Assembly: GCA_038154685.1 (NCBI GenBank)
Contig: JAYPYW010000002.1
Coordinates: 51,383 to 115,382 of the forward strand
Source: GCA-002722245 sp038154685
GTDB taxonomy: Bacteria > Bacteroidota > Bacteroidia > Flavobacteriales_C > GCA-002722245
Direction of reading: 5' to 3'
Length of the DNA: 64,000 nucleotides
The position numbers and the translations under genes were made by a program. The first letter of the stretch is position 1, and each line of letters opens with the position of its first letter. Below, one piece after another: positions 25,121 to 34,399 of this stretch. Under the pieces are notes generated by a model, which was given only the letters and a program-made list of their open reading frames with translations, had not been told where the DNA came from and searched no databases.

Positions 25121-25921
25121 ATGAAAATTAACTTTAAAAAATTAGGAACTATAGCCGCAGTTACAGCCTTAATTGCTGGGCCAACATTTGACGTTATATC
25201 AAATTCTGGAAGTGCACCAACTGGAAGAACTGGTTCACCAGGAGACAGTGGTAACACTTGTGCTGGATGCCACAGTAGCTTTGGAGCAGCGGTTCCTACT
25301 GCGGATGGAATAACTACAGACATTCCAGTTGATGGTTATACTCCAGGTGAAACTTATAATATTTCTATCACAACTACTGCTGGGGCTGGTTTAGCTTCAA
25401 AATATGGATTCTCTTTAACTGCTGAAGATGCATCAAATACCAAAGTTGGAACTTTTACAGCCGGTACTGGATCTGTTGTTGTTGGTGATCACATTGGACA
25501 TAACCCTGCACAAACTACATCAACCCCTTTATGGGAATTTACTTGGACTGCTCCTGCAGAAGGAACCGGAGATGTTACTTTATACGCAGCTGCCGTTGGT
25601 GCCGATGGTACAGGAAGTCCAGTAAATGATGGTGTTGCTACTACAAATAAAACTTTTAGTGAAAATATCTCAAGCTCAACTTCTGAATTAACTAATTCGA
25701 ATGTTGATGCATATGTTTTTAATAATAGTTTAAGAATTAACGCTGATCAATCAATAAACGTTAAAACGTTAAATATTTATAATGAAGTTGGACAAGTTGT
25801 AATTTCAAAAGCTAATACAACTATTAACCAAACAATTGATATTTCTAACTTGAAAGCAGGTGTTTACTTTGTAAATATCGTTTCAGATCAAGGAATTGTT
25901 TCGAAGAAGGTAATTAAGTAG
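25121..25921 (+). CDS. T9SS cargo protein, choice-of-anchor V type with CxxCH
   Basis: This 266-residue paralog of the protein at 23346 has a signal peptide, then TGSPGDSGNTCAGCH with the CxxCH motif at ~47-51. The beta domain (~65-180) contains YNISITTTAG and WEFTWTAPAEGTGDVTLYAA. The C-terminal sorting domain (~190-266) ends SKKVIK. The upstream gene is the ECF sigma factor, 120 nt away. Its own terminator follows at 25942-25968. Confidence 0.87.
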   Translation: MKINFKKLGTIAAVTALIAGPTFDVISNSGSAPTGRTGSPGDSGNTCAGCHSSFGAAVPTADGITTDIPVDGYTPGETYNISITTTAGAGLASKYGFSLTAEDASNTKVGTFTAGTGSVVVGDHIGHNPAQTTSTPLWEFTWTAPAEGTGDVTLYAAAVGADGTGSPVNDGVATTNKTFSENISSSTSELTNSNVDAYVFNNSLRINADQSINVKTLNIYNEVGQVVISKANTTINQTIDISNLKAGVYFVNIVSDQGIVSKKVIK

Positions 25922-25941
25922 ATTAATACTTATAAAACATT

Positions 25942-25968
25942 AAATGGCCAGGTAAAATCTGGCCATTT
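25942..25968 (+). terminator. Intrinsic terminator
   Basis: A perfect 10-bp stem (25942-25951 with 25959-25968) is followed by eight T including the stem end. It lies 21 nt after the stop of the cargo gene. The following 240 nt to 26210 hold no gene; they contain T-rich and TTTGCA-like words only. Confidence 0.92.
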
Positions 25969-26209
25969 TTTTTGCCTAATTTTTAAAAAGAAACCGATCC
26001 AAATATTAATATTTTATATACTTTTCCCATTAAGTCTCTTACACCCCTTTAATATAGGGCCTTGAACATTTTGCAGACTTTGCATTTTGTGCAAATTGGT
26101 TTGTAATTTGGGTATTATAACCAATAATATCAATCTTATTTCACATTACATCAATTAAAGAGTAATTTGATATAATAACTTGGCTACTGTAACCCATAAA
26201 TAAATTACT

Positions 26210-27628
26210 ATGAAAATTTCATTTTATAAACTATCAATAGGATTAAACTTACTATTAAGTAGTCAAATTGTTTCAGCCCAAACTACATTTAATGCTGACG
26301 ATTCAAATATTCAATATACAGGAAGAATCGATTTTTCTGATCCTTTACAACCAACATATATTTATCCTGGAGTATCTATAAAAGCCAAATTCAACGGAAC
26401 GGGTATAAGCGCAATAATTCACGATTACGGAAACGGTACAGATGCAAGAGGAAACTTTTACAAAGTATTAATCGATGGTGATGTTTACACTGAGCAAGTA
26501 AAAGCAGACAACGGTGAGCAAACCTATGAACTAGCTACTGGGCTAACCGATGGAGACCATACTGTAGAAATAATGAAGATTACAGAAGGCGCTTCAGGAA
26601 AAAGCTCATTTAAAGGTTTTATTGTTGAAGGTGGTTCTGAAAGCTTAATTTCCCCTGATCCACTTCCTAATAAAAGAATAGAGTTTATTGGTGATTCTTG
26701 GACTTGTGGATTTGGAAACTTGAGCCAGTATTCAACAGGTGCAGCTTCAATGGCTTTTGGTGACTACCATGCAAAAAATGAGGATAATTATTACGCTTGG
26801 GGACCTATTACAGCAAGAGCTATTAACGCTCAGTACCATATTACTGCAACTTCTGGAAGAGGCTTATACAGGAATAACACAGGATCGATGCACAATACAG
26901 TTCCAAAGAATTACGACAATACTCATGAAGATGCCTCAACACCATCATGGGACCACACTAATTTCCACCCTGATGTAATTTCTATTCATTTAGGAACAAA
27001 CGATATGGCTCAAGAAGAAGGTGGAGAGGCTTTTAAATTAGATGATGATGCTTTTAAAGCTACTTATGTTGAGTTCATCGATAAACTAATCAACTACCAT
27101 CCATGTACTAATATTATTATTTGTTACGGAAACTCTAAATCTGATGCTTGGCCAACTTGGACGAAACAACTTACTCGATTAAGAAATATTGCCAACGACT
27201 TAATTTCTTATTATCCAGGTAACGTTACAAAATTAGAGTTACCCTTTACTGCCGAAAAATGGACTGGAGATCCATCGGATGACTGCGGTTACGGAGATGC
27301 ATGGCACCCTTCATTATGTAGTCATGAAGAAATGGCTGAAAAGCTAATTAACAAAATTAACTCCATGGATATTAACTGGGGTGAAACGGGTTGTCCCGGT
27401 GTAAGTACAGAAGAAGTGAATATGAATACTTACAAGGTTTATCCAAATCCAACTTTTGGAAGTCTAAATATTGAGGGTTTAGATAATTCCACTAATTGGG
27501 AAATATACAATGGTCTTGGACAAGTTCAACTTCAGGGTGTAGGGTCTCAATTAGATGTTAATAGCCTTAAATCAGGAATCTATTTTGTGAAAGCTGGAAA
27601 TCAAACTTTAAGATTCATTAAGAAATAG
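26210..27628 (+). CDS. Carbohydrate esterase family 2-like SGNH esterase with T9SS sorting domain
   Basis: This 472-residue secreted protein has a signal peptide (~1-23) and an N-terminal jelly-roll (~30-140, VSIKAKFNGTGISA, FYKVLIDG). An SGNH esterase domain has the nucleophile Ser163 in FIGDSWTCGFGN, LGTND at ~261-265 and the catalytic-type Asp-x-x-His as DAWHPS with His366. A Por-type sorting domain follows (~395-472, YPNPTFG, ending RFIKK). CE2 enzymes deacetylate plant polysaccharides such as xylan or mannan. The domain order matches that family, but the substrate is inferred. Confidence 0.85.
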   Translation: MKISFYKLSIGLNLLLSSQIVSAQTTFNADDSNIQYTGRIDFSDPLQPTYIYPGVSIKAKFNGTGISAIIHDYGNGTDARGNFYKVLIDGDVYTEQVKADNGEQTYELATGLTDGDHTVEIMKITEGASGKSSFKGFIVEGGSESLISPDPLPNKRIEFIGDSWTCGFGNLSQYSTGAASMAFGDYHAKNEDNYYAWGPITARAINAQYHITATSGRGLYRNNTGSMHNTVPKNYDNTHEDASTPSWDHTNFHPDVISIHLGTNDMAQEEGGEAFKLDDDAFKATYVEFIDKLINYHPCTNIIICYGNSKSDAWPTWTKQLTRLRNIANDLISYYPGNVTKLELPFTAEKWTGDPSDDCGYGDAWHPSLCSHEEMAEKLINKINSMDINWGETGCPGVSTEEVNMNTYKVYPNPTFGSLNIEGLDNSTNWEIYNGLGQVQLQGVGSQLDVNSLKSGIYFVKAGNQTLRFIKK

Positions 27629-27647
27629 AATAAAACTCCCTATCGAA

Positions 27648-28013
27648 TTAAGCCTTTGTTCTATTAAGCTTAGCGTTAAAAATCATCGAGACAATAAACA
27701 ATGCAAATGGAGGAATAACTCCCACTGCTTCGCCATCACCAATTGAAACGTGTGCGATAATTGCTAATGTTAAATTGATCATGAAACCAGCATAAGCCCA
27801 TTGTCTTAAAGTTTGTGATTTTGGTTGTAACAATAAACCAATTCCTAAAAGTTTAGCAAAAGCCATTGGGTAAATGATGTAAGCTGGAAATCCAAATACT
27901 TCAAACATTTTGATTACATTTTCGTGATCAAAAATGTACATCATTGCACCACCTAAAAGCATTAAAGAAAATAATCCTGATGCTATCCAAAAAATAATTC
28001 TATCTCTTTTCAT
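27648..28013 (-). CDS. DoxX-like four-helix membrane protein
   Basis: This 121-residue protein has four membrane segments. Features of DoxX family proteins are ASGLFSLMLLGGAMMYIF at the start, FGFPAYIIYPMAFAKLLGIGLL in the middle and GFMINLTLAIIAHVS. It belongs to a common but poorly understood family linked to redox and quinone chemistry. It is divergent from the Crp-type regulator, 95 nt between starts, so that regulator may control it. Confidence 0.75.
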   Translation of the reverse strand: MKRDRIIFWIASGLFSLMLLGGAMMYIFDHENVIKMFEVFGFPAYIIYPMAFAKLLGIGLLLQPKSQTLRQWAYAGFMINLTLAIIAHVSIGDGEAVGVIPPFALFIVSMIFNAKLNRTKA

Positions 28014-28052
28014 ATCGATTTGTTTTTTAGTTATAAATCAAAAGTGAGAAGA

Positions 28053-28060
28053 TAAATTTG
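28053..28060 (+). promoter_or_regulatory. -7 promoter element of the Crp-type gene (TAAATTTG)
   Basis: TAAATTTG matches TAnnTTTG and lies 48 nt before the ATG at 28109, in the intergenic space shared with doxX. Confidence 0.5.
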
Positions 28061-28108
28061 TGTGAAAATTAATCTAGATTAAGAAACGATTATGCTTAAC
28101 TTAACTTT

Positions 28109-28645
28109 ATGGCTGAAGAGAAATTAATTGATGCATTCAAGCAATTTAGTTCTAAAGAAAGATCTGTAAAAAAAGGAGAAATATTGCAGCGTCCAGGTGA
28201 AACTGCCCGAAGAGCATTTTACGTTAAAAAAGGCCTTTTAAGGAGTTATACTATTGACGAAAAAGGAAAAGAGCACATTTTTATTTTCGCGCCTGAAGAC
28301 TGGTATATCTCCGATATTGATGCTGATGTTCACGATGTTAAAGCAGAGCTATTTATCGATGCAATAGAAGACTCTGAAATTGAAGAATTCGATCGAAATT
28401 TAATAGACATTAACGACGCCAAAATCACCATACACGATTTTAAAAAATTGATTAAGCGTGTTGCTGTTTTACAAAAAAGAGTAATCATGCTTATGAGTGC
28501 AACAGCTCAGGAACGATACGAGGACTTTATAAAAACATATCCTTCTATTGTTCAGAGAGCGCCTCAAAAGATGATTGCGTCCTATTTAGGAATAACACCT
28601 GAAGCTTTGAGTAAAATAAGAGGGATAATTGCTAGGAAGAAATAA
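28109..28645 (+). CDS. Crp/Fnr-family transcription regulator
   Basis: This is a 178-residue protein. The cyclic-nucleotide-binding-like beta barrel lies at ~15-110 (VKKGEILQRPGETARRAFYVKKGLL as landmark, with FYVKKGLLRSY) and the C-terminal helix-turn-helix at ~145-175 (MIASYLGITPEALSKIRG). No Cys motif for an Fe-S cluster is seen, so it is not an oxygen-sensing Fnr. In Bacteroidota such proteins often control a divergent neighbour. Confidence 0.85.
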   Translation: MAEEKLIDAFKQFSSKERSVKKGEILQRPGETARRAFYVKKGLLRSYTIDEKGKEHIFIFAPEDWYISDIDADVHDVKAELFIDAIEDSEIEEFDRNLIDINDAKITIHDFKKLIKRVAVLQKRVIMLMSATAQERYEDFIKTYPSIVQRAPQKMIASYLGITPEALSKIRGIIARKK

Positions 28646-28719
28646 ACCAGTTTAGCAATTGCTGGTAACTTGCGGGATAACACCTGAACGATTCGGCCAA
28701 AACTGGCTCCTAAAGAAAC

Positions 28720-30225
28720 CTACTTCTTCACAAACCTTTGAGCAGTCTGATACCCGTAGTTATCAGAAACAACCACAGTATAAACACCTTCAGCCAATTT
28801 GTTTACATCTAACGTAACCATATTCCCTTCGTGGAAATTCAAACTTAATGAAGATTTTACGATTGCTCCATTAATTCCATAAACCTTTAAATCATATTGC
28901 CCATCCTTTAGTTCATCGGCAACTATATTTATTTGATTTGTTGCCGGACTAGGGAAAACAGTTAACTGAGGTAAAGCAACACTTACTTTCTTTACATAAA
29001 TAACATTTGAATATTCAAACGATCCATCAAAATCAACTTGTTTTAAACGGTAAAATCTGTTTGGATCCTCCCCTAAGTTCTCTGAATAATTTAACTCAAT
29101 AGTTGAATTTCCTGCACCTTGAACATAAGTAATAGTTTCCCAATTTATCCCGTCATTGGAGGTTTGAACTTCAAAATAATTGTTGTTAATTTCCGAAGCG
29201 GTAGTCCAATATAAAATTGTTTCTCCATCCACTTCTTTCCCTGAAAACTTAGTTAATTCAACAGGTAAAGCAGTGAGTTTTTCTGTTGCAAACATCCAGT
29301 GCTTATTTCTTAACTGACCTGTTGAACCTACTGTGTAACCATCCGATTCAAAGTCTAATAAAGCATTGGTAGCTGCCGTTTCGTGTCTTGGAATAAAGGA
29401 TTCATTTGAATTCATTTCAGCTGTTCGGATATATGTGTTATTACCATGAGTAGTACTATGTCTTGTTATTACAAAACCAGGCTCAAACCCAGTGGTGATC
29501 TTATCAGGACCACTTCCGTATCCAGGCTCTACTTCGGTAATCGCCCCTTGAAAAGCTAAGTAATGGTAAGTACCCCCATTCGCTATACCAGTAGCTGCAG
29601 AACTTGCTAAAACTGAAAAACCAATTGCCGAAAACCCATTAAAAATAGTTTCCCCATAAAGGGCGTCACCGTGGCTAAATCTATACGTACCAGTAGGTCT
29701 ACCACTAACAGTCCATCTAACGTAATCGGGACTTGTTTCATTATCTGACCAAACCCAAACCATTCCAGGCTCATAACCTAAAAGCACATTTTGTGCAGAT
29801 GCGGATCCTGTAAATGTTCCTGAATTCACACTTCCATCATCATCGCTAAAAACAACATAATAATAAGTTGTACCACTTACATTTGATTTACTTGCTACAG
29901 TAAATCCATCTGAATCTAAACTTGATATAAAATCTGATTTAAAGGCGTTTGCAACAGCATCTCCTCCGATAGTATATTTTGCCTGACCTGCCGCCATTGT
30001 GTTGGATGCAATCCATGTTTGTATTTCACCATTAGATGAACCCCCGGTTGATGGAAGAACTAAAACAGCTGAAGGCTCAACTCCCAGTCCTGAAATTGAT
30101 TGTGTTGATGCACCATCTCCAGTGAAGGATCCAGTTAGAATCTGAGCATTAATAACACTTGAAAGTGCTATAAGAACTAATATTAAGAACCTTTGGCATC
30201 GGCTCTTAAAATTAAATTTAGGCAT
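28720..30225 (-). CDS. Secreted protein with three beta repeats and T9SS sorting domain
   Basis: This 501-residue protein has a signal peptide (~10-27, ending INAQ) and then three ~95-residue repeats (~28-125, ~130-230, ~235-320). Each begins with a GSFTG/GTFTG-like strand and continues with a G-x-EP-x-V segment (GVEPSAVLVLP, GYEPGMVWVW, GFEPGFVITR). A fibronectin-like region (~325-415, PVELTKFSGKEV) and a Por-type domain ending RFVKK follow. The repeats resemble a domain often seen in phage tail proteins. Binding or adhesion is possible, but no catalytic residues are visible. Confidence 0.8.
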   Translation of the reverse strand: MPKFNFKSRCQRFLILVLIALSSVINAQILTGSFTGDGASTQSISGLGVEPSAVLVLPSTGGSSNGEIQTWIASNTMAAGQAKYTIGGDAVANAFKSDFISSLDSDGFTVASKSNVSGTTYYYVVFSDDDGSVNSGTFTGSASAQNVLLGYEPGMVWVWSDNETSPDYVRWTVSGRPTGTYRFSHGDALYGETIFNGFSAIGFSVLASSAATGIANGGTYHYLAFQGAITEVEPGYGSGPDKITTGFEPGFVITRHSTTHGNNTYIRTAEMNSNESFIPRHETAATNALLDFESDGYTVGSTGQLRNKHWMFATEKLTALPVELTKFSGKEVDGETILYWTTASEINNNYFEVQTSNDGINWETITYVQGAGNSTIELNYSENLGEDPNRFYRLKQVDFDGSFEYSNVIYVKKVSVALPQLTVFPSPATNQINIVADELKDGQYDLKVYGINGAIVKSSLSLNFHEGNMVTLDVNKLAEGVYTVVVSDNYGYQTAQRFVKK

Positions 30226-30385
30226 ACATTTAATTTTTTAGGGCGGTGCAAATATCGGCATTTATTACACTTAAATAAAGGTTATTCATAGATATTAACC
30301 TTGTAATCGTAGAAAAAAATAGAATTTTCATCCTAATAAAACCATTCAGGTTATTACATTTCAAAATATACAACTAAAGTGAAAT

Positions 30386-30589
30386 ATGAATAAAGGTTTA
30401 TACAAACACTACAAAGGAGGGGAATATGAGTTGCTAGACGTAGCTATTCACTCCGAAACCCATGAAGAGATGGTTATTTACCGTCCGCTTTACGGGGAAG
30501 GTAAATTGTGGGTTAGACCACTAAAAATGTTTTTTGAAAATGTAGTAGTAAACGGGATCGAAAAACCCCGTTTTGAATATAAAGGTTAA
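30386..30589 (+). CDS. DUF1653-family small protein
   Basis: This 67-residue protein has the DUF1653 pattern: YKHYKGGEYELLDVAIHSET at the start, VIYRPLYGEGKLWVRP in the middle and MFFENV near the end. Function is unknown; the fold is a small beta barrel. It shares its last 4 nt with the convergent T9SS gene. Confidence 0.9.
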   Translation: MNKGLYKHYKGGEYELLDVAIHSETHEEMVIYRPLYGEGKLWVRPLKMFFENVVVNGIEKPRFEYKG

Positions 30590-32823
30590 TATTTTACAAC
30601 TGAAGTCTTCTTTGAAATTCCATTTGAAATAACTTCCAATAAATACACTCCTGGTGAAAGGTTTGTTGTGCTAACAGTATAATTACTCGACAAATTATTT
30701 TGGGAACTAATTACCTTACCTTCCATATTATATATCATCATATCAAAACTGTTTAGGTCTGTTTGAATAGTAATCTCGCTTTGAAATGGATTAGGGAAAA
30801 TTTTTGTAGAATTAATCATTACTTCCTCTGTATTTACTCCTGAAGCACATCCCTGAATTCTATCATTACGATCCACACAGTAATCTAAATATTCTCTTTC
30901 GGTCCCCCCTGCAATATTGATATCATAAATAGTATCCGAGTGAAGTCCTTCATAATCGATGGAAACCACATAATTACCATCTGGAAGGTCACCAAACTCA
31001 TAATATCCATTCTCATCAGTTGTTGTAAAAGCAACTGTTTTACTCGGAGGAATCCTATCCAAAACAACATCTAATCCCGGAATAGGATCTGTTCCAAAAG
31101 TTTTACCCGTTGCAGAAATATCAGTAATAGTTCCTGAAATCGAATTCGGCCCAGTACCCTTATCAGCTAATTTTCTTGGCACTAACAAAATTTGCTGGCC
31201 GTCACATGAATCCGTTACAACAATTGGATCTGTTTCATCCCATCTTAATGAAGTATCTTGATAACAAGTAACATAATCTGACGCTAAAACCCTATCTGGA
31301 ATAACTTTCACCCAATATTCTCTTAAATAAGGAACCTTATCAAACTTAAAATAACCGTTGGCTCCAATAGATGACATTCCAATTGAATCTAGTAATGCTT
31401 TTGAAGTCATATCTCCGTAGATTTTCACGATACCATTTCTTAGGGTATCTAATCCATCTGCAACAAATCCATCAATAGTAATGGAATCACTTGCAAGTGC
31501 ATTATAAGCTCCTTTCCAAACAGGCACTGTTAATCTTGGTAACTCATTTTTATCAAAAAGGGCTTCAGCAACAATGAAAGAAGAATGAAATGCTGAGCCA
31601 CTTGTACATTTTAATCTATAATCTCTTGTACTTGAAGATTTAAAAAATGGTCGCTCGTACCTAGAGTTACCATCTAAAGCAAAAGCAGAAGCTCTCCAAT
31701 CACCTAAGCCAATTGAAGCCCCACCATCAAGGTTCCCCAATTTACCACTTCCTGAGTTATAGGTATTGTAATCCACAGTAACATTAGCACCTAAATTACT
31801 GAAGGAAAGAATATCATTGAATTCTTCATTTGTCACAATATTATTCATGAATTCGACATTATCAACGTTACCCATGTACATTGTTTGTCTTCCAGAAGAA
31901 TTATTCAAAATTGTATTGTGGTACATTTTTAAATTAGTTGAATGCTGAATGTGTAATGCGAATGTATTCCAGGATCCAATTAATACGTTATTTATTACCG
32001 ACATTGGACCTTTGGCTGTACTTTGATCATGACCCATTATCCTTAAACAATATTCTTTGTCTGTTTCAAAATAATTATTCTTCACGACAAAAGAACTGTC
32101 TACGTCCAAATAAACTCCACTTCTAATATCATTACCAATTACAGAACCCCCATTTATGAATTCCATTTTCAAACCATAATCATAACTACTTCCTGAAACT
32201 GAATTTCCTTCTACCTTTGATGGACCTTGGTGAGTTGTTCCGTCCCCGCTTATTTTAATCCCAATGCTTCCTCCAATGATTTCATTAAATGAGTAAACAT
32301 TATGTCTTTCATTAGATCCTGTCTCATCATCAAAAATAACAACAGCAGAGTTCATAGTACCCCCATCAGGAGCCTCAAAATAGTTACGATTAATTGTATT
32401 GTAGCTCGCACCATTGGTTAGATTAATCATATTACAATAATTAGTATGAGAACCAATAAAAGAAAGACCAGAAATAGAAACATGCGACGCTCCATCCAAC
32501 TTTATTACATAATTATTTGTGGAGGTATTGGGATGATTAAACTTTACAATATCACCTTCAACCGGTTTTATTGCTACACTATCTCCTTCTGAATATCCAA
32601 CTAATGGATCAATAATACAATAATCCGAATAAGTTCCAGCTTTTATTTCAAACTCTACCAACCCATCAGCACCAACAATATTTAGTTGATCAACAGCGGC
32701 TTTTAACGTAGAATATGTTTCTCCTGATCCAATTTTATAAGTTCCTGATAACTGAGCAAAAGTTGATTTTACGGTCAGAAAAATTAACAGGGCTAATAAC
32801 CCTTTTAAAGTTGAAGTTTTCAT
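30586..32823 (-). CDS. T9SS-secreted parallel beta-helix protein
   Basis: This 745-residue protein has a signal peptide (~1-23). A right-handed beta-helix (~60-400) contains many short NxI and GN-x-I turns (YNTINRNYFEAP, GPMSVINNVLIGS, LKMYHNTILNNSSG). A region at ~555-640 looks like a Cna-B or carboxypeptidase-regulatory beta domain (ENGYYEFGDLPDGNYVV). The sorting domain begins around IFPNPFQ and ends KTSVVKY. Such helices often bind or cleave polysaccharide; no lyase residues can be named. An extracellular location is certain from the sorting signal. Confidence 0.83.
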   Translation of the reverse strand: MKTSTLKGLLALLIFLTVKSTFAQLSGTYKIGSGETYSTLKAAVDQLNIVGADGLVEFEIKAGTYSDYCIIDPLVGYSEGDSVAIKPVEGDIVKFNHPNTSTNNYVIKLDGASHVSISGLSFIGSHTNYCNMINLTNGASYNTINRNYFEAPDGGTMNSAVVIFDDETGSNERHNVYSFNEIIGGSIGIKISGDGTTHQGPSKVEGNSVSGSSYDYGLKMEFINGGSVIGNDIRSGVYLDVDSSFVVKNNYFETDKEYCLRIMGHDQSTAKGPMSVINNVLIGSWNTFALHIQHSTNLKMYHNTILNNSSGRQTMYMGNVDNVEFMNNIVTNEEFNDILSFSNLGANVTVDYNTYNSGSGKLGNLDGGASIGLGDWRASAFALDGNSRYERPFFKSSSTRDYRLKCTSGSAFHSSFIVAEALFDKNELPRLTVPVWKGAYNALASDSITIDGFVADGLDTLRNGIVKIYGDMTSKALLDSIGMSSIGANGYFKFDKVPYLREYWVKVIPDRVLASDYVTCYQDTSLRWDETDPIVVTDSCDGQQILLVPRKLADKGTGPNSISGTITDISATGKTFGTDPIPGLDVVLDRIPPSKTVAFTTTDENGYYEFGDLPDGNYVVSIDYEGLHSDTIYDINIAGGTEREYLDYCVDRNDRIQGCASGVNTEEVMINSTKIFPNPFQSEITIQTDLNSFDMMIYNMEGKVISSQNNLSSNYTVSTTNLSPGVYLLEVISNGISKKTSVVKY

Positions 32824-33028
32824 AGTGTAAGCAGAGTTGTTTCTTTAAAACGTAATTTACTGTAAAAGGTTCTCCAAAACTGTGCCGTATTTAGATATGA
32901 CTTCTTACTTATGCTTCAATTTGATCGTTTTTGTTTTTTTACTACCACAGATTATCGCTGATGACATTATAACCTTCGGGCGGAAGATGTTCCGCACCTA
33001 CAAAAGAATTCAAAAAATCCCTGATAAA

Positions 33029-33928
33029 TTAAGCAACCAAACTCTTGCGAAAGTTATTCGGGCTCAATCCAACCTGTTTTTTAAAAAACTTTGAAAATGA
33101 GGCTGCATCACTATACCCTAATTCATAGGACAGTTCTTCAACTGTTTTATTGGTATGAGCAAACTGGCGTTTCGCTTCTAATGCAATTCTATCATTAATC
33201 ACTTGCAATGGTGATTTATCGTTGTATTGTTTGAAAAGATTAGATAAAGTTTTAGGCGACTTAAATAATAAATCAGCGTAATCTTGAACCTGATGTTTCT
33301 CCTTAAAATTTTGCTCTACTAGTACGTTAAACCTTCTAATCAAATCTAATTTAGTTTGAGGCATTTCAGGATTTTCCATCTTCTCTTTAATCAATCGAGA
33401 AGATTTAATAAGCATCCTCTTTAGGAGCATTTGAAGCATCTCACCTTGAATGTGATCGTGGTAATTAAATTCTTCTTTAAAAACCTCCATTAACAACCCA
33501 AAACTTCTTTGATCATCCTCACATAATGTAATAATTGGTGGTTCTGGTGAACCGTAGAAAAGTTGTCCGTAACAAGAAACTTCATGATCATGAGTATTAA
33601 TACAATAAAACTCCTTGTTAAAAGAAAATGAAATTAATTCATGATTATCGCTAACAACCTCAACATGGTTATGAGGGGTAAAGAAAATCATCTGATTCTT
33701 ATTTACTTGGATTGGAACAGTATCAACCACAAAGGATGCCGTTTCTCCCCTAACCCAAACAATTCTGTAAAGGTTTTCGGAATACATTTTCGAATTCTCA
33801 ACCGGACAGGTAAAGTCGCTGAAATGAAACACGCCGTTCTCAACCGAATCTTCAAATTTCAAAATCATATGCGCAATATAAGTCTTTATCCAATTTAGTA
33901 CATATAGATTCTCACGATAGTCATTCAA
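33029..33928 (-). CDS. AraC-family transcription regulator
   Basis: This 299-residue regulator has an N-terminal cupin-like sensor (~20-150) and a C-terminal double helix-turn-helix (~205-295): YADLLFKSPKTLSNLFKQY and VEELSYELGYSDAASFSKFFKKQVG landmarks, with the usual SPNNFRKS end. It is divergent from the glutaredoxin gene (145 nt between starts), so control of the redox cluster is likely. The 205-nt gap to its right (32824-33028) contains one copy of the CACAGATTA-type repeat word near 32947. Confidence 0.9.
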   Translation of the reverse strand: MNDYRENLYVLNWIKTYIAHMILKFEDSVENGVFHFSDFTCPVENSKMYSENLYRIVWVRGETASFVVDTVPIQVNKNQMIFFTPHNHVEVVSDNHELISFSFNKEFYCINTHDHEVSCYGQLFYGSPEPPIITLCEDDQRSFGLLMEVFKEEFNYHDHIQGEMLQMLLKRMLIKSSRLIKEKMENPEMPQTKLDLIRRFNVLVEQNFKEKHQVQDYADLLFKSPKTLSNLFKQYNDKSPLQVINDRIALEAKRQFAHTNKTVEELSYELGYSDAASFSKFFKKQVGLSPNNFRKSLVA

Positions 33929-34072
33929 TAAACCAAATCAAAGAAATCCATTTTGATTAGTCCAAATGGGTAAATTGTAAAGAAAGGAAAAACAGACATG
34001 TTTTAGGGAAATTACGACTTTATAAATCGCCTTAAAACAACTCAACTTTGTAGAAACTTAAAATATATAAAT

Positions 34073-34318
34073 ATGAGAACAATTGAATTATATGGATCGG
34101 ATTGGTGTGGAGATTGCCGAAGAGCTAAAGCGTTTTTAAATGAAAATAATATTAATTATATCGAGCATGACATCGCTACCAATGAGGAGGCTGTAATTAA
34201 AGTTCAGGAGATTAATAATGGTAAAAGGATTATCCCAACCATTTTGGTGGATGGCATTCCTCATACAAACCCAACGAACACTGAACTAAAAAAAATCCTT
34301 GGGCTTAAAAAAGTCTGA
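34073..34318 (+). CDS. Glutaredoxin-like thiol-disulfide protein
   Basis: This 81-residue thioredoxin-fold protein has active site WCGDC (Cys at residues ~12 and ~15), the cis-Pro loop RIIPTILVDG and the C-terminal helix ELKKILGL. It is like NrdH/MrxA-type small glutaredoxins. It heads a rightward run with the hydrolase-OsmC fusion and thioredoxin. At its 3' end the run AAAAAA could allow entry to a -1 frame that adds a Cys-rich tail (separate entry). Confidence 0.88.
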   Translation: MRTIELYGSDWCGDCRRAKAFLNENNINYIEHDIATNEEAVIKVQEINNGKRIIPTILVDGIPHTNPTNTELKKILGLKKV

Positions 34319-34389
34319 GTGATATAAGAGGATTTACTTGCGGCATTGAACGTCCAGATATTGAGTGCGGTGATGAATGTGAATATTAA
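34307..34389 (+). other. Cys-rich -1-frame extension of the glutaredoxin gene
   Basis: After the glutaredoxin's AAA AAA codons (34307-34312), the -1 frame reads SLSDIRGFTCGIERPDIECG and then DECEY before TAA at 34387-34389. It has three Cys and three Asp/Glu neighbours in 24 codons and no start codon of its own. It could be a ribosomal -1 frameshift extension, a decayed C-terminus of a formerly longer gene, or chance. The reading frame's unusual, non-AT-driven composition favours real coding history. Confidence 0.4.
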
Positions 34390-34399
34390 AAGCAAAGAA

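Noticed and set aside
32882..33094. 70-codon plus-strand frame upstream of and into the AraC gene
   Set aside because: Its second half is the reverse strand of the AraC 3' end and the first half is repeat-like intergenic DNA.
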